Assembly (NCBI GenBank): GCA_902705825.1
Contig: CACSIL010000012.1
Location: forward strand, 13-64,012
Origin: Halioglobus japonicus
GTDB lineage: Bacteria > Pseudomonadota > Gammaproteobacteria > Pseudomonadales > Halieaceae
Direction: 5' to 3'
DNA length: 64,000 bases
Shown: positions 34,937 to 43,970 of the stretch, one piece after another
Layout of the letters: the number at the start of each line of letters is the position of its first letter
Numbering within the stretch: position 1 is the stretch's first letter
Position numbers and translations under genes: made by a program
The notes under the pieces: model-generated
The model's database searches: none
Told to the model about the DNA's origin: nothing
Seen by the model: only the letters and a program-made list of their open reading frames with translations

Positions 34937-37750
34937 TCAGTCTCTAGCCCAGGCTTTACGGTAGCGCACGGCCTTCAGTGATCCGAATTGTTCGAGCATA
35001 GCCCTTGGACTGTCACTCATCATGGCGTCAGTGAGTAGATCTATTTCACAGGCGTAACCGGATTTTTCCGCTGCGCTAAGCTGCGGCCCTTCAGGATTTG
35101 CGGCATCTATGTTCTGATCACCGACACCGGTAATGTAGCGGAACATTTGTTTCGGCAGACAGCGTTGCGCTGAGGGCAAGCTGCTGAGCAGAAGGCCCAG
35201 GCCCTGCGTACCATTGAATGCCTGCACCTCGTCCAGATTACTGTAGCCGGAAGGCGCATAGAGTTTGCCTGTGGCGTCAATGGTATTGCCATTCAGGTCC
35301 TGCGTCCTGAACCGGCCTAGCGTATCGAAGTCTTCCATACCAAAGCCCAGTGGATTGATGTACTGCGAGTGGCAGTTAGTGCAGGGGGTATCTTCGGTTA
35401 AACGGTGATACTTATCCCGGTTGGTGGTGGTTGGCTCCTGCAGATAGGACGAGAGCTGCGCTAACTTCTCTTCGCGTGCAGCAAAGGTACCAGCAGGTGG
35501 GTCAGGCTGATCCTGACAGAGCATGCGCCTGCGCACTCTCACTGAACGAAGAATCGGCGAGGTCTCCACGGCCTCTCCCCAGCGCGCCATGAAGGCACCA
35601 TTGGCCAGGATGCCGCCGCGATATGGCGTCGCCACCTTCTGTAACTCGTTGCCGGAAACAACGCCGGATAAGCCGTAGTGACTGGCCAGTGTGGCATTAA
35701 TAAAGCTGAAGTTTCCGCTGTATAAAGAACTGAAGTGTTCATCCTGACTGAGCAGTATATGGGCGAAAGTCTGGTTGATCTCGCCCTGCATGTGCGGCAC
35801 CAATGCATCAAAACCAGGCCATACGTCGGGATCTTTAGCTGCTGCAGCCAGATTGGCCGTACCGAGCCAGCTACCGACAAAATCACTGAGTACAGGAGTG
35901 GCGTTCGCGGCTAACCGCTGTGCTTGTGCCAGGATATTGGATTCGCTGCGCAGTTCATCCGCTGCGGCTGCATCCAGCAATTGCTCATCCGGGGTGGAAC
36001 CGGTAAAGGTGTACGCAAGGAATGTCGCCATTTCATAGGAGGTGAGTTCATAGGCATCAACATCCAGCTCAGGGTTTTCAGGGTTGGCCTCGCCCAACTC
36101 ATGTCGGTAGAGAAACTGCGGCGAGGCCAGCAGTCCCTCCAGGGCCAACTGCATCCCCTGGGCGATATCGCCACCTGTATGATCACCATCTGCAATCGCT
36201 TTCCAGCGCTCTCTTTCCTCTTCGGTCAGCGGGCGGCGGAATATCTTCGGTGCCAACGTGTTAAGTAATTGATCTGCACAGTCCTGGTTGATACTGCTGC
36301 AATCCAACGCGGGTGCGAAACTCTGCGCTGCGGACCACTGTGCAATCTCCTCTGCCACCAGCAGGAAATTGCTGTATGCAGAGGAAACAAGGGTCGAGTG
36401 AGTATTGTTCGTGAAGTAGCCGATCTGACTGTCCGCAGACAGTCCGTCTGCCGCATTGAAATCGACACCTAACAAATCTTCAACACTGCGCTGATACTCT
36501 TCCCTGGTGAGAATTCTGAGTTGCCGGGCACCGTAACTGACCGGACTGAGTGACGGGTTACAAACCGTTTCGGTAACCCACAGAGTCTCGATGAAAGTAG
36601 CGACGTCTTCGGCACACTGGAGGTCGCATGAACCTGCGTTACCCCGCGGCATAAACTGGACGATGTAGTCGATCATGGCGGGTGTATCGAGCTCGATGTT
36701 CAGGGCCGGGAAGTTGCCATTGCCCTCACCATTGCTGCCATGACAGCCCGCACACTGCTGCGCGTAAATATGTTGCCCGCGCACCAGTGCGGTACTTTCG
36801 GTGATAGTGATCCGTTCGATATTGGACGATGGTGAAGGCACGCCATTGTTCAGCATAATCACCTTGTAATCGAACTCACCTACATCGGGCAGGCCCTCTT
36901 CCAGACGGTTGCTGTCAGCAGCCAGCTCAGCGACCGTATGCCAGTCCCCGTCGGAGGGTTTACGGCGCACCAGCACCAGGGTTTCGTTGTCACTGTTGTC
37001 CTGCCATACCAGCTCGGTCTGATTGATACCAGGGCTGAATTCACCGCTCAGATTACTCGCGGAAGCTGGGGCATCCGGCATATCGACTGGCTGGCTTTGC
37101 GGGTGGGTATTTGCGATATAACGGAGCTGGAAGTAAACCGGGACAGCGTTGCCAATAGAACGTAAATTGGCAACAGTGCGAAGTGTTTCTATACCGAATG
37201 CCATATCAAAATCACTGCTGCTGATATTGATGGGTTTAACCGTTGAAACCCGCAGTTCAGTCTGCGACATTTTAATGATCAGCACTTCAGCGGCGATGGC
37301 CTGGCGGACGCCATGGAGGATGAGATCACCTAGCAGGGTATCTCTTGTCACCTCACCGACAGCCATCGTCTGGAGTTGATCCGTGTCCAGCGACATCCGG
37401 AAGTAGGCTTTGGGCAAAAACTCTGTCTCGAAAAGAAATTCGAGTAAACGGCTGTTGCGGATATCGACGCCGGTCGAGACACTATTCAAATCCACCGAAA
37501 ATATCGCATCTCCAGAAGCCGCTATAGAACCGCTTAGCACGGCGGGCTGGCCAGCAGATGCAACAAAGGTATTGATCTCGGCGGTATGATCCTTCTTCAT
37601 TGACACATACTTTAAAGAAGAAGCGTCGCCATCGAGTACCCAGAGGATATCGTCCGCCGCAGCTGCCTGTACTGTGAGCAGGCACATTAACAGCACTATA
37701 GCGCTGAGTAACTCGCGAGGTGATAGTGAACTATTGTGCAATATTCTCAT
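34937..37750 (-). CDS. YceI-like / cytochrome c / DUF1592-family multidomain protein
   Basis: A 937-residue exported protein. After a signal peptide (about 1-32): a YceI-like domain (about 35-212), a fibronectin-like segment (about 225-315), a cytochrome c domain (about 322-395) with heme motif CAGCH (333-337) and probable Met ligand in QFMPRG, then the modules I recall as DUF1587, DUF1595, DUF1592, DUF1588 and DUF1585 (about 400-920). A second heme-type motif CTNCH lies at 790-794 in the DUF1588-like part. The C-terminal set is widespread in Planctomycetes and some marine proteobacteria. The N-terminal YceI-like domain resembles that of the neighbouring CBM2 protein. A redox role at the cell surface is inferred. 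Confidence 0.88.
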   Translation of the reverse strand: MRILHNSSLSPRELLSAIVLLMCLLTVQAAAADDILWVLDGDASSLKYVSMKKDHTAEINTFVASAGQPAVLSGSIAASGDAIFSVDLNSVSTGVDIRNSRLLEFLFETEFLPKAYFRMSLDTDQLQTMAVGEVTRDTLLGDLILHGVRQAIAAEVLIIKMSQTELRVSTVKPINISSSDFDMAFGIETLRTVANLRSIGNAVPVYFQLRYIANTHPQSQPVDMPDAPASASNLSGEFSPGINQTELVWQDNSDNETLVLVRRKPSDGDWHTVAELAADSNRLEEGLPDVGEFDYKVIMLNNGVPSPSSNIERITITESTALVRGQHIYAQQCAGCHGSNGEGNGNFPALNIELDTPAMIDYIVQFMPRGNAGSCDLQCAEDVATFIETLWVTETVCNPSLSPVSYGARQLRILTREEYQRSVEDLLGVDFNAADGLSADSQIGYFTNNTHSTLVSSAYSNFLLVAEEIAQWSAAQSFAPALDCSSINQDCADQLLNTLAPKIFRRPLTEEERERWKAIADGDHTGGDIAQGMQLALEGLLASPQFLYRHELGEANPENPELDVDAYELTSYEMATFLAYTFTGSTPDEQLLDAAAADELRSESNILAQAQRLAANATPVLSDFVGSWLGTANLAAAAKDPDVWPGFDALVPHMQGEINQTFAHILLSQDEHFSSLYSGNFSFINATLASHYGLSGVVSGNELQKVATPYRGGILANGAFMARWGEAVETSPILRSVRVRRRMLCQDQPDPPAGTFAAREEKLAQLSSYLQEPTTTNRDKYHRLTEDTPCTNCHSQYINPLGFGMEDFDTLGRFRTQDLNGNTIDATGKLYAPSGYSNLDEVQAFNGTQGLGLLLSSLPSAQRCLPKQMFRYITGVGDQNIDAANPEGPQLSAAEKSGYACEIDLLTDAMMSDSPRAMLEQFGSLKAVRYRKAWARD

Positions 37751-37765
37751 CGCTTTCCCTCCCCG

Positions 37766-40105
37766 TTACTGTGCTCGGAACAGCAGCATGAAATTTGTCG
37801 GTACGGTGTAACTGATGACAGACAAACCGGCCAAATCGCGGAGGACTTCAATGCCATCGACGAGCTCAAAATCTGCCGCATTGACCAATATCGGGCTGGT
37901 ATTTTCGATCAGCAGAAGTTGAGGGCTGACCCGTGTAATCCTGACAGGGATATCCAGCACAACTGCGGCGCTATGTAAATTAACCGTCGGCGTGATTATG
38001 CGATCCAGAGCACTACCCACCGCAATGGCTTCGATCTGGCTCATGTCCACATCCAGCGCTATAGCTGCATGACTGAACCCTGCGGTCTCAAACAGAAAAT
38101 CGCGCATTCGCGTATTGCGCACCTCAATCCCTGTTTCGACACTGTCCAGTTTGAGTAGAATCTCAGCGTTGCCCTCGGCTGAAATTGAACCACTGATGTC
38201 GGTAAACGTATGCGTCTCTATCACATCGACTTTTTTGGTTGATACAAAATGCAGTGATGATGCTTCGCTGTCCAGAACCCAGGGGTCAGTAGCGGTGACC
38301 GTGAGTTGGCTGGTATCAGCGCGGCCCTGCGTATCGGTCACTGTCAGCGTCGCCGTGTAACTACCGACATCGTTGTAAACATGCACTGGCGAGGCTTCTG
38401 TCGAGCTGCTGCCATCACCAAAATCCCAGTGATAAATGAGCGTATCACCGTCCGGGTCTGTCGATGCGGTACCGACAAATGTCACGCTCAGCGGTGCAGC
38501 TCCGGAATCTGGTGCGGCACTGGCAGTTGCATTCGGTGGTCGGTTAATCGTACTCCCTTCACACAACCCGCCCAACACTGGTGGTTGCGCGGCAGTGTAA
38601 GCACTTGTTTTATTCGCGTTGAAACCAATATCTATGGTGCTGTTGGCGGCAATGGTGGCGTTGTAATCCTTGTTAGTGGCTATATAGGGCGCGTTGCCGC
38701 TGATGTCAGTATTCCAGGCATGAGTGATGACGGCTGTACCGCCGAAGTCGAAAGAAATCGCCCAGCCACCAACAATGGGCAGCTCGCTGGTATTGGTAAC
38801 CCGGATAGCTGTAGTAAAACCGTGATCCCATTCATCACTAATGCTGTACTGGCAGTCTGCAACCGGAGGGGCTGCCTGATTCACCGTAATGTCAATAGAA
38901 GTTGAATCGGATGCGTAGCCCGGGTCTGTCACCTTTAACGTAGCACTGTACACGCCCGCCTTGCTGTAGGTATGGGAGACGCTTTCACCCGTTGCTGTCT
39001 CACCGTCACCAAAGCTCCAGGCATAAACCAACCGATCGCCGTCGGGATCACTTGAATTTACGCCGGTAAAATCGACCGACAGTGGCGCAGTGCCTTCCAG
39101 CGGCGTTGCAGATACGTGGGCGATGGGGGCGTTATTCGTATTGCTACCGGTACAGAGCCCGCCAAGCGTTGGAATGGAGGCAGGGCTGCCGGTGGCCGCT
39201 TTGCGCGAGTTGAACAGGAACACGACACTGCTGTTCGGTGCAATTGTCGCGTTATTACTGTGATTGCTTGCCGTATAGGGGCCGTTCCCACTTAGCTTGG
39301 CGTTCCAGATGGTTGCGATCGAGGAAGCCCCGCTATAGTCCAACGTGACCGACCAGTCTGTAATCCCGACGTTTGATGTATTTATCAAACGGACCCCGGT
39401 GGTGAAACCGGTATTCCATTCGTAGTGAATGGTGACTTCACAGTCGACGCCGGCGGGTTCCACAGACAACGCTGTTATCAGCAGGTCACGCGTATCGGAA
39501 CTGAGCTCACCGTCGTTGACCGTTAACGTGGCCGTATAATTGCCCGCTTGAGTGTAAGTATGACTTGGGGCCACCTCGGTTGAACTGCTGCCATCTCCAA
39601 AATCCCAGACGTAGCTTAGTGTGTCGTGTTCAGGGTCTGATGAACCGCTGGCATCGAAATCTACTTGCAGCGGAATTTCTCCGCGCTGTGGATCGGCACT
39701 GGCACTGGCATTGGGTGCGGTATTAGCAGAACCCGAACAAATGCCTGCCAGCTCTGGTCGCGTTGCTGGAGCATTGAGTACGGACTTTTGTGAATTGAAA
39801 CCAAACGTGGTGGAGCTGTTCGGCGCAATAGTGCTGTTATAGCTCTTGCTCCGCGCACTATAAGGACTATTCCCACTGAGATTTGCATTCCACATACCGG
39901 TGATTTGGGTGTCGTCGGAAAAGTGGAGCAAAACCTCCCAGCTATCGATGGCCTGGTTGCTATCGTTGGTGATGGTTACAGTCGAAGTGAATCCGGAACC
40001 CCATTCATTCGAGACAGTAAACGCGCAGTCAGCCGCGTAAGCGCCACTGCTGATTAACAGAGCCGCAGACAGGAGAACAGCTCGATAAAACTGGTGTGTG
40101 GTCAT
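37766..40105 (-). CDS. Secreted CBM2/PKD/YceI-like polysaccharide-binding protein
   Basis: A 779-residue protein with signal peptide (1-25, ending GAYAAD). Three CBM2-like modules (about 26-123, 221-318, 417-515), each closed by Cys at both ends (C27/C123, C222/C318, C418/C515) and each carrying three Trp (35/56/72, 230/251/267, 426/448/464), alternate with three PKD domains (about 130-213, 325-409, 522-606, with WDFGDGSSS or SFGDGE). The last 170 residues are a YceI-like domain (from DPWVLDSEASSLHF). CBM2 modules bind cellulose, xylan or chitin. CBM2-YceI proteins of Saccharophagus and Cellvibrio are linked to plant cell-wall breakdown and quinone binding. First gene of the three-gene operon. 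Confidence 0.9.
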   Translation of the reverse strand: MTTHQFYRAVLLSAALLISSGAYAADCAFTVSNEWGSGFTSTVTITNDSNQAIDSWEVLLHFSDDTQITGMWNANLSGNSPYSARSKSYNSTIAPNSSTTFGFNSQKSVLNAPATRPELAGICSGSANTAPNASASADPQRGEIPLQVDFDASGSSDPEHDTLSYVWDFGDGSSSTEVAPSHTYTQAGNYTATLTVNDGELSSDTRDLLITALSVEPAGVDCEVTIHYEWNTGFTTGVRLINTSNVGITDWSVTLDYSGASSIATIWNAKLSGNGPYTASNHSNNATIAPNSSVVFLFNSRKAATGSPASIPTLGGLCTGSNTNNAPIAHVSATPLEGTAPLSVDFTGVNSSDPDGDRLVYAWSFGDGETATGESVSHTYSKAGVYSATLKVTDPGYASDSTSIDITVNQAAPPVADCQYSISDEWDHGFTTAIRVTNTSELPIVGGWAISFDFGGTAVITHAWNTDISGNAPYIATNKDYNATIAANSTIDIGFNANKTSAYTAAQPPVLGGLCEGSTINRPPNATASAAPDSGAAPLSVTFVGTASTDPDGDTLIYHWDFGDGSSSTEASPVHVYNDVGSYTATLTVTDTQGRADTSQLTVTATDPWVLDSEASSLHFVSTKKVDVIETHTFTDISGSISAEGNAEILLKLDSVETGIEVRNTRMRDFLFETAGFSHAAIALDVDMSQIEAIAVGSALDRIITPTVNLHSAAVVLDIPVRITRVSPQLLLIENTSPILVNAADFELVDGIEVLRDLAGLSVISYTVPTNFMLLFRAQ

Positions 40106-40496
40106 GACACCAACCCCTATGTATTGCCCGGAAACCCGAACCCAGCGTATTTTATTGTTTACTCATTTACTCGTTTGCTCGAGGGCTGGCATCACGAGTA
40201 TTTTACGACCCACACCTGCTGGATAGCACCCTGACAAACTCCATGCGCCGATTTATCGGGGTGACTCCAGCGTAGCACTGCGGCTCTGCACTGACTCATT
40301 TCATCTTGATAAATGCGCCCCCGGGTTGTCAACAACTACCTGGAGATACATGAAGTTTTTTCGGACAAGCACAGTTTTGACAAACACCGCGAGCGCCTGC
40401 ATCAATGACAGGCATTCTCAATGCAGGCGTATCTACTGTCTTTTGGTGGGGAGCCGCCTGCGCAGGACGGCTATACTTGCGATAATCAGGGAAGTG
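40106..40496. other. Intergenic region upstream of the CBM2 operon
   Basis: About 390 bases with no convincing gene. It must hold the promoter of the CBM2-cytochrome-DUF1552 operon. At 40158-40181 three near-identical 8-bp units stand head to tail (TTTACTCA, TTTACTCG, TTTGCTCG), 53-76 bases upstream of the start codon, a possible regulator-binding array. On the minus strand an AT-rich AATAAAAT lies just downstream of them. Confidence 0.4.
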
Positions 40497-41366
40497 CTAA
40501 GGCCAACCGGCACGCGCGGCGTCGACGCTAATCGTTTCTATCCTGCCAGTGGCGGTCTCTTGCGCCTCCTTGCCGTCGGAAGTGTCAGCGGTAACGGCAA
40601 ACAAGGTTGTTCCTGCTTCCCCCCCCAGCATGCAGGCGTAGCAGTTCTGACTGGTGGTAACTCGATTGATGATCTCTCCACCCTCGGCCACTAACAGCAC
40701 TTCAGGCTCCAGAGCGTTGGCGACCCATACCCGCAGATTCTCATCCAGGCAGATGCCATCGGGAGCGACACCGGGCAGAGAGGCCCAGACACGTCGAGCT
40801 GTCAGTGTCTGATCGCTGGCGATGGTAAATGCAGTGAGGCAACTGGCAAAGGTTTCGGCTACGATCAGCGTCTTGCCATCGGGCGTGATCACACTGCCAT
40901 TGGGAAAGTGCATATCGCGCGCAGCTAAATGTACAGTGCCATCGGCATCGACACGCACCAGATTCGTTACTGGGTGATCATTGAAAACTTCCACCCCGCG
41001 CGCCCGCAACTCAGCATCCAGGTCAAAACCAAAGTTACCGACCCACGCAGTACCTTGTTCATCTACCACCATATCATTACAAAGATGCGCACTGAGGTGA
41101 CTGATATCGGCGTGCGTCACCAACCGTCCGGCATCGAGACGCTTGACCGCCCGTTCTTTCATCGCCACCACCAGCAAGCGTCCATCAGGTAACCAACCGA
41201 GGCCAGAGGGCTGATCATCCATTTCCAGCTCAGTACGCACCGCGCCAGATTCGTCGACCGATTTCACGGCATGTGCGTAGAAATCGCTGAACCAGAGACG
41301 CCCATCATGCCAACGCGGCCCCTCGCCGAAGTACAGCCCATCGACAAGAATGTTTGTATCACTCAT
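40497..41366 (-). CDS. SMP-30/gluconolactonase family lactonase
   Basis: A 289-residue six-bladed beta-propeller protein. GEGPRWHDGRLWFSDFYAH contains the metal-binding Glu; later DMHFPNGSVITPDGKTLIVAETF and PDGICLDENLRVWVANAL carry the Asn and Asp ligands typical of SMP-30/gluconolactonases. It would hydrolyse a sugar or other lactone in the cytoplasm. Its start overlaps the stop of the fadE-like gene (ATGA), so the two are translated together. Confidence 0.9.
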   Translation of the reverse strand: MSDTNILVDGLYFGEGPRWHDGRLWFSDFYAHAVKSVDESGAVRTELEMDDQPSGLGWLPDGRLLVVAMKERAVKRLDAGRLVTHADISHLSAHLCNDMVVDEQGTAWVGNFGFDLDAELRARGVEVFNDHPVTNLVRVDADGTVHLAARDMHFPNGSVITPDGKTLIVAETFASCLTAFTIASDQTLTARRVWASLPGVAPDGICLDENLRVWVANALEPEVLLVAEGGEIINRVTTSQNCYACMLGGEAGTTLFAVTADTSDGKEAQETATGRIETISVDAARAGWP

Positions 41367-43816
41367 GCAGTTTTCCTTTTAGTACGGCCCCTCGGTTTTG
41401 GAGGCGGCTTGAGAGGTAGTTGATCAAAATGGTCAGTGAGCAGGCAATCGTAGCGGCGCGCATCGTACTCGGCCAGTGCTGTCGCCTCCTCTGCTGTAAT
41501 CACACCATTGTCTACAGCCTCTTGCAATGCGCCGGCAAGATCCATAGCACTGAATTCCCCCTTGCTGCGCGCGCGAGAAAACACCTGCCATGCGCTATCC
41601 ACTTCCAATAACATCTGATAAGTGGTTTCCAGACGCCCCACTGCATCCTCGGGATCGTTACTGACATACACCATAGCTGCCAGTGCCTGACGTACCGGAT
41701 TTGGCTCAATTATCAGATCGCCTAGAGCGCGAATATCATCGTCACCCGGGGGATGGACAACACTACCGGGGGGCACGCAGAGGATTTGCAAAATCCGCCC
41801 CAACCAGCGTACCGGAAAATTACGGCAGAAGTCCTGCAACGCGCGCTGCGCCGCAGATAAGGATTGCTGCAGAGCGTACTGGGCATGCTGATCGGCGGCA
41901 GCGCTTTGGGCCTGCGCATCCCGATACTTCAAGATACTGCAGGCGATAAACAGCTCACTGTGCACATCACCGAGGCGCGCGGACAGGAGCTCGCGCCGCT
42001 TCAGATCTCCGCCCAACACCCCGAGCGCAACATCCGCACAGCTGGCCAGAGCAGCGCTCAATTGGTTAATGCGTTGATACCAGCGCTTGCTGAACGCGCT
42101 GGCTTGCGCCGGGGTCGGGCCCACTCGTGCGCCGCTGACGCCATACAATAGCAAGCGGGAAAAGTTGCTGCCGACATGACCGAGGTGTTCGAGCAACAGC
42201 GGCTCAAACTGATCGATGCCGGCCTGCTCGCTGTCCTGTTGCAGTGACTGCATTTCGTCAAACAAATAGGGGTGGCAGCGCAGTGCCCCCTGGCCGAATA
42301 TCATTAATGACCGGGTCAGAATATTCGCGCCCTCAACGGTAATGGCTACCGGCAGAGCGTGATACGCCGATGCCATAAAGTTGCGTGGCCCGAGTTGAAT
42401 AGCGCGGCCACTCACCACATCCATACCGTGGTTAACCAGATGCCGCATGCGTTCGGTCGCGTGATATTTAGCCATTGCGGTAAGCACCGATGGCGCGCCC
42501 TCCTCCAGCCCACGCGTAACCAGTTGGCGCATAGCCTCCAGCGTGTATGCGCCCGCAGCTATGTCGGCTGTGGCCTCCTGTACACCCTCGAATTTTCCAA
42601 TCTCTATATTGAACTGTCGACGGACGCGCGCGAATGCCCCCACTGTGACGTAACACATTTCACCACTGGCCGTTGCCAGTGCGGGCAGCGAGACACCGCG
42701 CCCGGCTGCCAGGCACTCGATAAGCATACGCCAGCCCTTACCTGCCATTTCGGCGCCACCGATAATCCAGTCCACCGGGATAAAAACGTCGGTGCCCTTG
42801 ATCGGCCCATTGAGAAATGGCACGCCGGGATTGTGGCGCTTGCCAATCTCAATCCCGGGATGGGTAGCAGGCAACAACGCACAGGTTATTCCGTAGTCCA
42901 CGGTATCGGGGTCGCCCAGTAAACCGTCCGGGTCGCGCAGTTGAAACGCCAGCCCCACCACGGTTGCCACAGGAGCAAGCGTGATCCAGCGCTTGCTGAA
43001 CGTAAGCTTGAGCCCCAGTACTTCCTCACCCTCAAACTCGCCCCGGCACACCGTGCCGATATCCGGAATCGCACCGGCATCTGAACCCGCCTCCGGGCCC
43101 GTCAAACCGAAACAGGGTAGTTCAGAACCATCCGCTAAACCGGGCAACCAACGCTGTTTCTGCTCCTCTGTGCCATACTTGACCAGCAACTCACCCGGCC
43201 CCAGTGAGTTCGGCACCATCGCAGTTACGGCTGCAGTAATGGAGCGACTGGCAATTTTGCTCATGACGCGGCTCTGTGCGTAGGGACTGAATGCCCGACC
43301 GCCAAACTCTTCGGGGATAATGAGGCCAAAAAAACCGTGCTCACGCAGATACGTCCAGGTTTCAGGCGATAGATCCTGCCGCTGCTGTACATCCCAGTCA
43401 TCGATCAGTTGGCACAGGGCCTCAACCTCAACGTCGATGAAGGACTGTTCGGCCTCACTCAGCTGCGGCAAGCCGATGCCTTCAAACTTTTCCCAGTCGG
43501 GATTACCGCTGAACAGGTCTTTTTCCCACCAGGTCGTTCCGGCTTCCAACGCCTCCTTTTCAGTACTGCTCATCGCGGGCAGTGAGCGGCGAAACAGTCG
43601 AAAAACGGGCTCAATCAGTATCTGGCGCCGCATAGCCTCAACGTTCAAAACAACTGCGAATGCCACAGCTAGCAGAAGCAGCAGCCATGCACCATCACCG
43701 AAAAGCGCAAGCACTACAGAGCCCGCGACCATAACGAATGAGCCAGCTGAAAGTGACAATCGGTAGTAAAAAACCGCAGCGAGAAGCACCAGGAACAGCA
43801 ATAGAGACATCAGCAT
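41363..43816 (-). CDS. fadE: Acyl-CoA dehydrogenase, FadE type
   Basis: An 817-residue protein matching FadE in length. Two hydrophobic segments at the N-terminus (about 1-60) are followed by the acyl-CoA dehydrogenase body (about 100-520, with PCFGLTGPEAGSDAGA and the FAD/catalytic regions) and the extra C-terminal domain of FadE. It carries out the first step of fatty-acid beta-oxidation, attached to the inner membrane. Overlaps the SMP-30 gene by 4 bases. Confidence 0.94.
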   Translation of the reverse strand: MLMSLLLFLVLLAAVFYYRLSLSAGSFVMVAGSVVLALFGDGAWLLLLLAVAFAVVLNVEAMRRQILIEPVFRLFRRSLPAMSSTEKEALEAGTTWWEKDLFSGNPDWEKFEGIGLPQLSEAEQSFIDVEVEALCQLIDDWDVQQRQDLSPETWTYLREHGFFGLIIPEEFGGRAFSPYAQSRVMSKIASRSITAAVTAMVPNSLGPGELLVKYGTEEQKQRWLPGLADGSELPCFGLTGPEAGSDAGAIPDIGTVCRGEFEGEEVLGLKLTFSKRWITLAPVATVVGLAFQLRDPDGLLGDPDTVDYGITCALLPATHPGIEIGKRHNPGVPFLNGPIKGTDVFIPVDWIIGGAEMAGKGWRMLIECLAAGRGVSLPALATASGEMCYVTVGAFARVRRQFNIEIGKFEGVQEATADIAAGAYTLEAMRQLVTRGLEEGAPSVLTAMAKYHATERMRHLVNHGMDVVSGRAIQLGPRNFMASAYHALPVAITVEGANILTRSLMIFGQGALRCHPYLFDEMQSLQQDSEQAGIDQFEPLLLEHLGHVGSNFSRLLLYGVSGARVGPTPAQASAFSKRWYQRINQLSAALASCADVALGVLGGDLKRRELLSARLGDVHSELFIACSILKYRDAQAQSAAADQHAQYALQQSLSAAQRALQDFCRNFPVRWLGRILQILCVPPGSVVHPPGDDDIRALGDLIIEPNPVRQALAAMVYVSNDPEDAVGRLETTYQMLLEVDSAWQVFSRARSKGEFSAMDLAGALQEAVDNGVITAEEATALAEYDARRYDCLLTDHFDQLPLKPPPKPRGRTKRKTA

Positions 43817-43970
43817 AAAATTTCCTCCGTCAAATTATGTAGGCGAAATCACATCTGCAATGCACTAACCATAGTAGACAACCCAAGCTTCGTAAAACGG
43901 CACTGATCTACACTGTCGGTACCCGGCTAAAGAAAACGCTGATCCGACAGGCACCTCCAGCGTCTACTGC

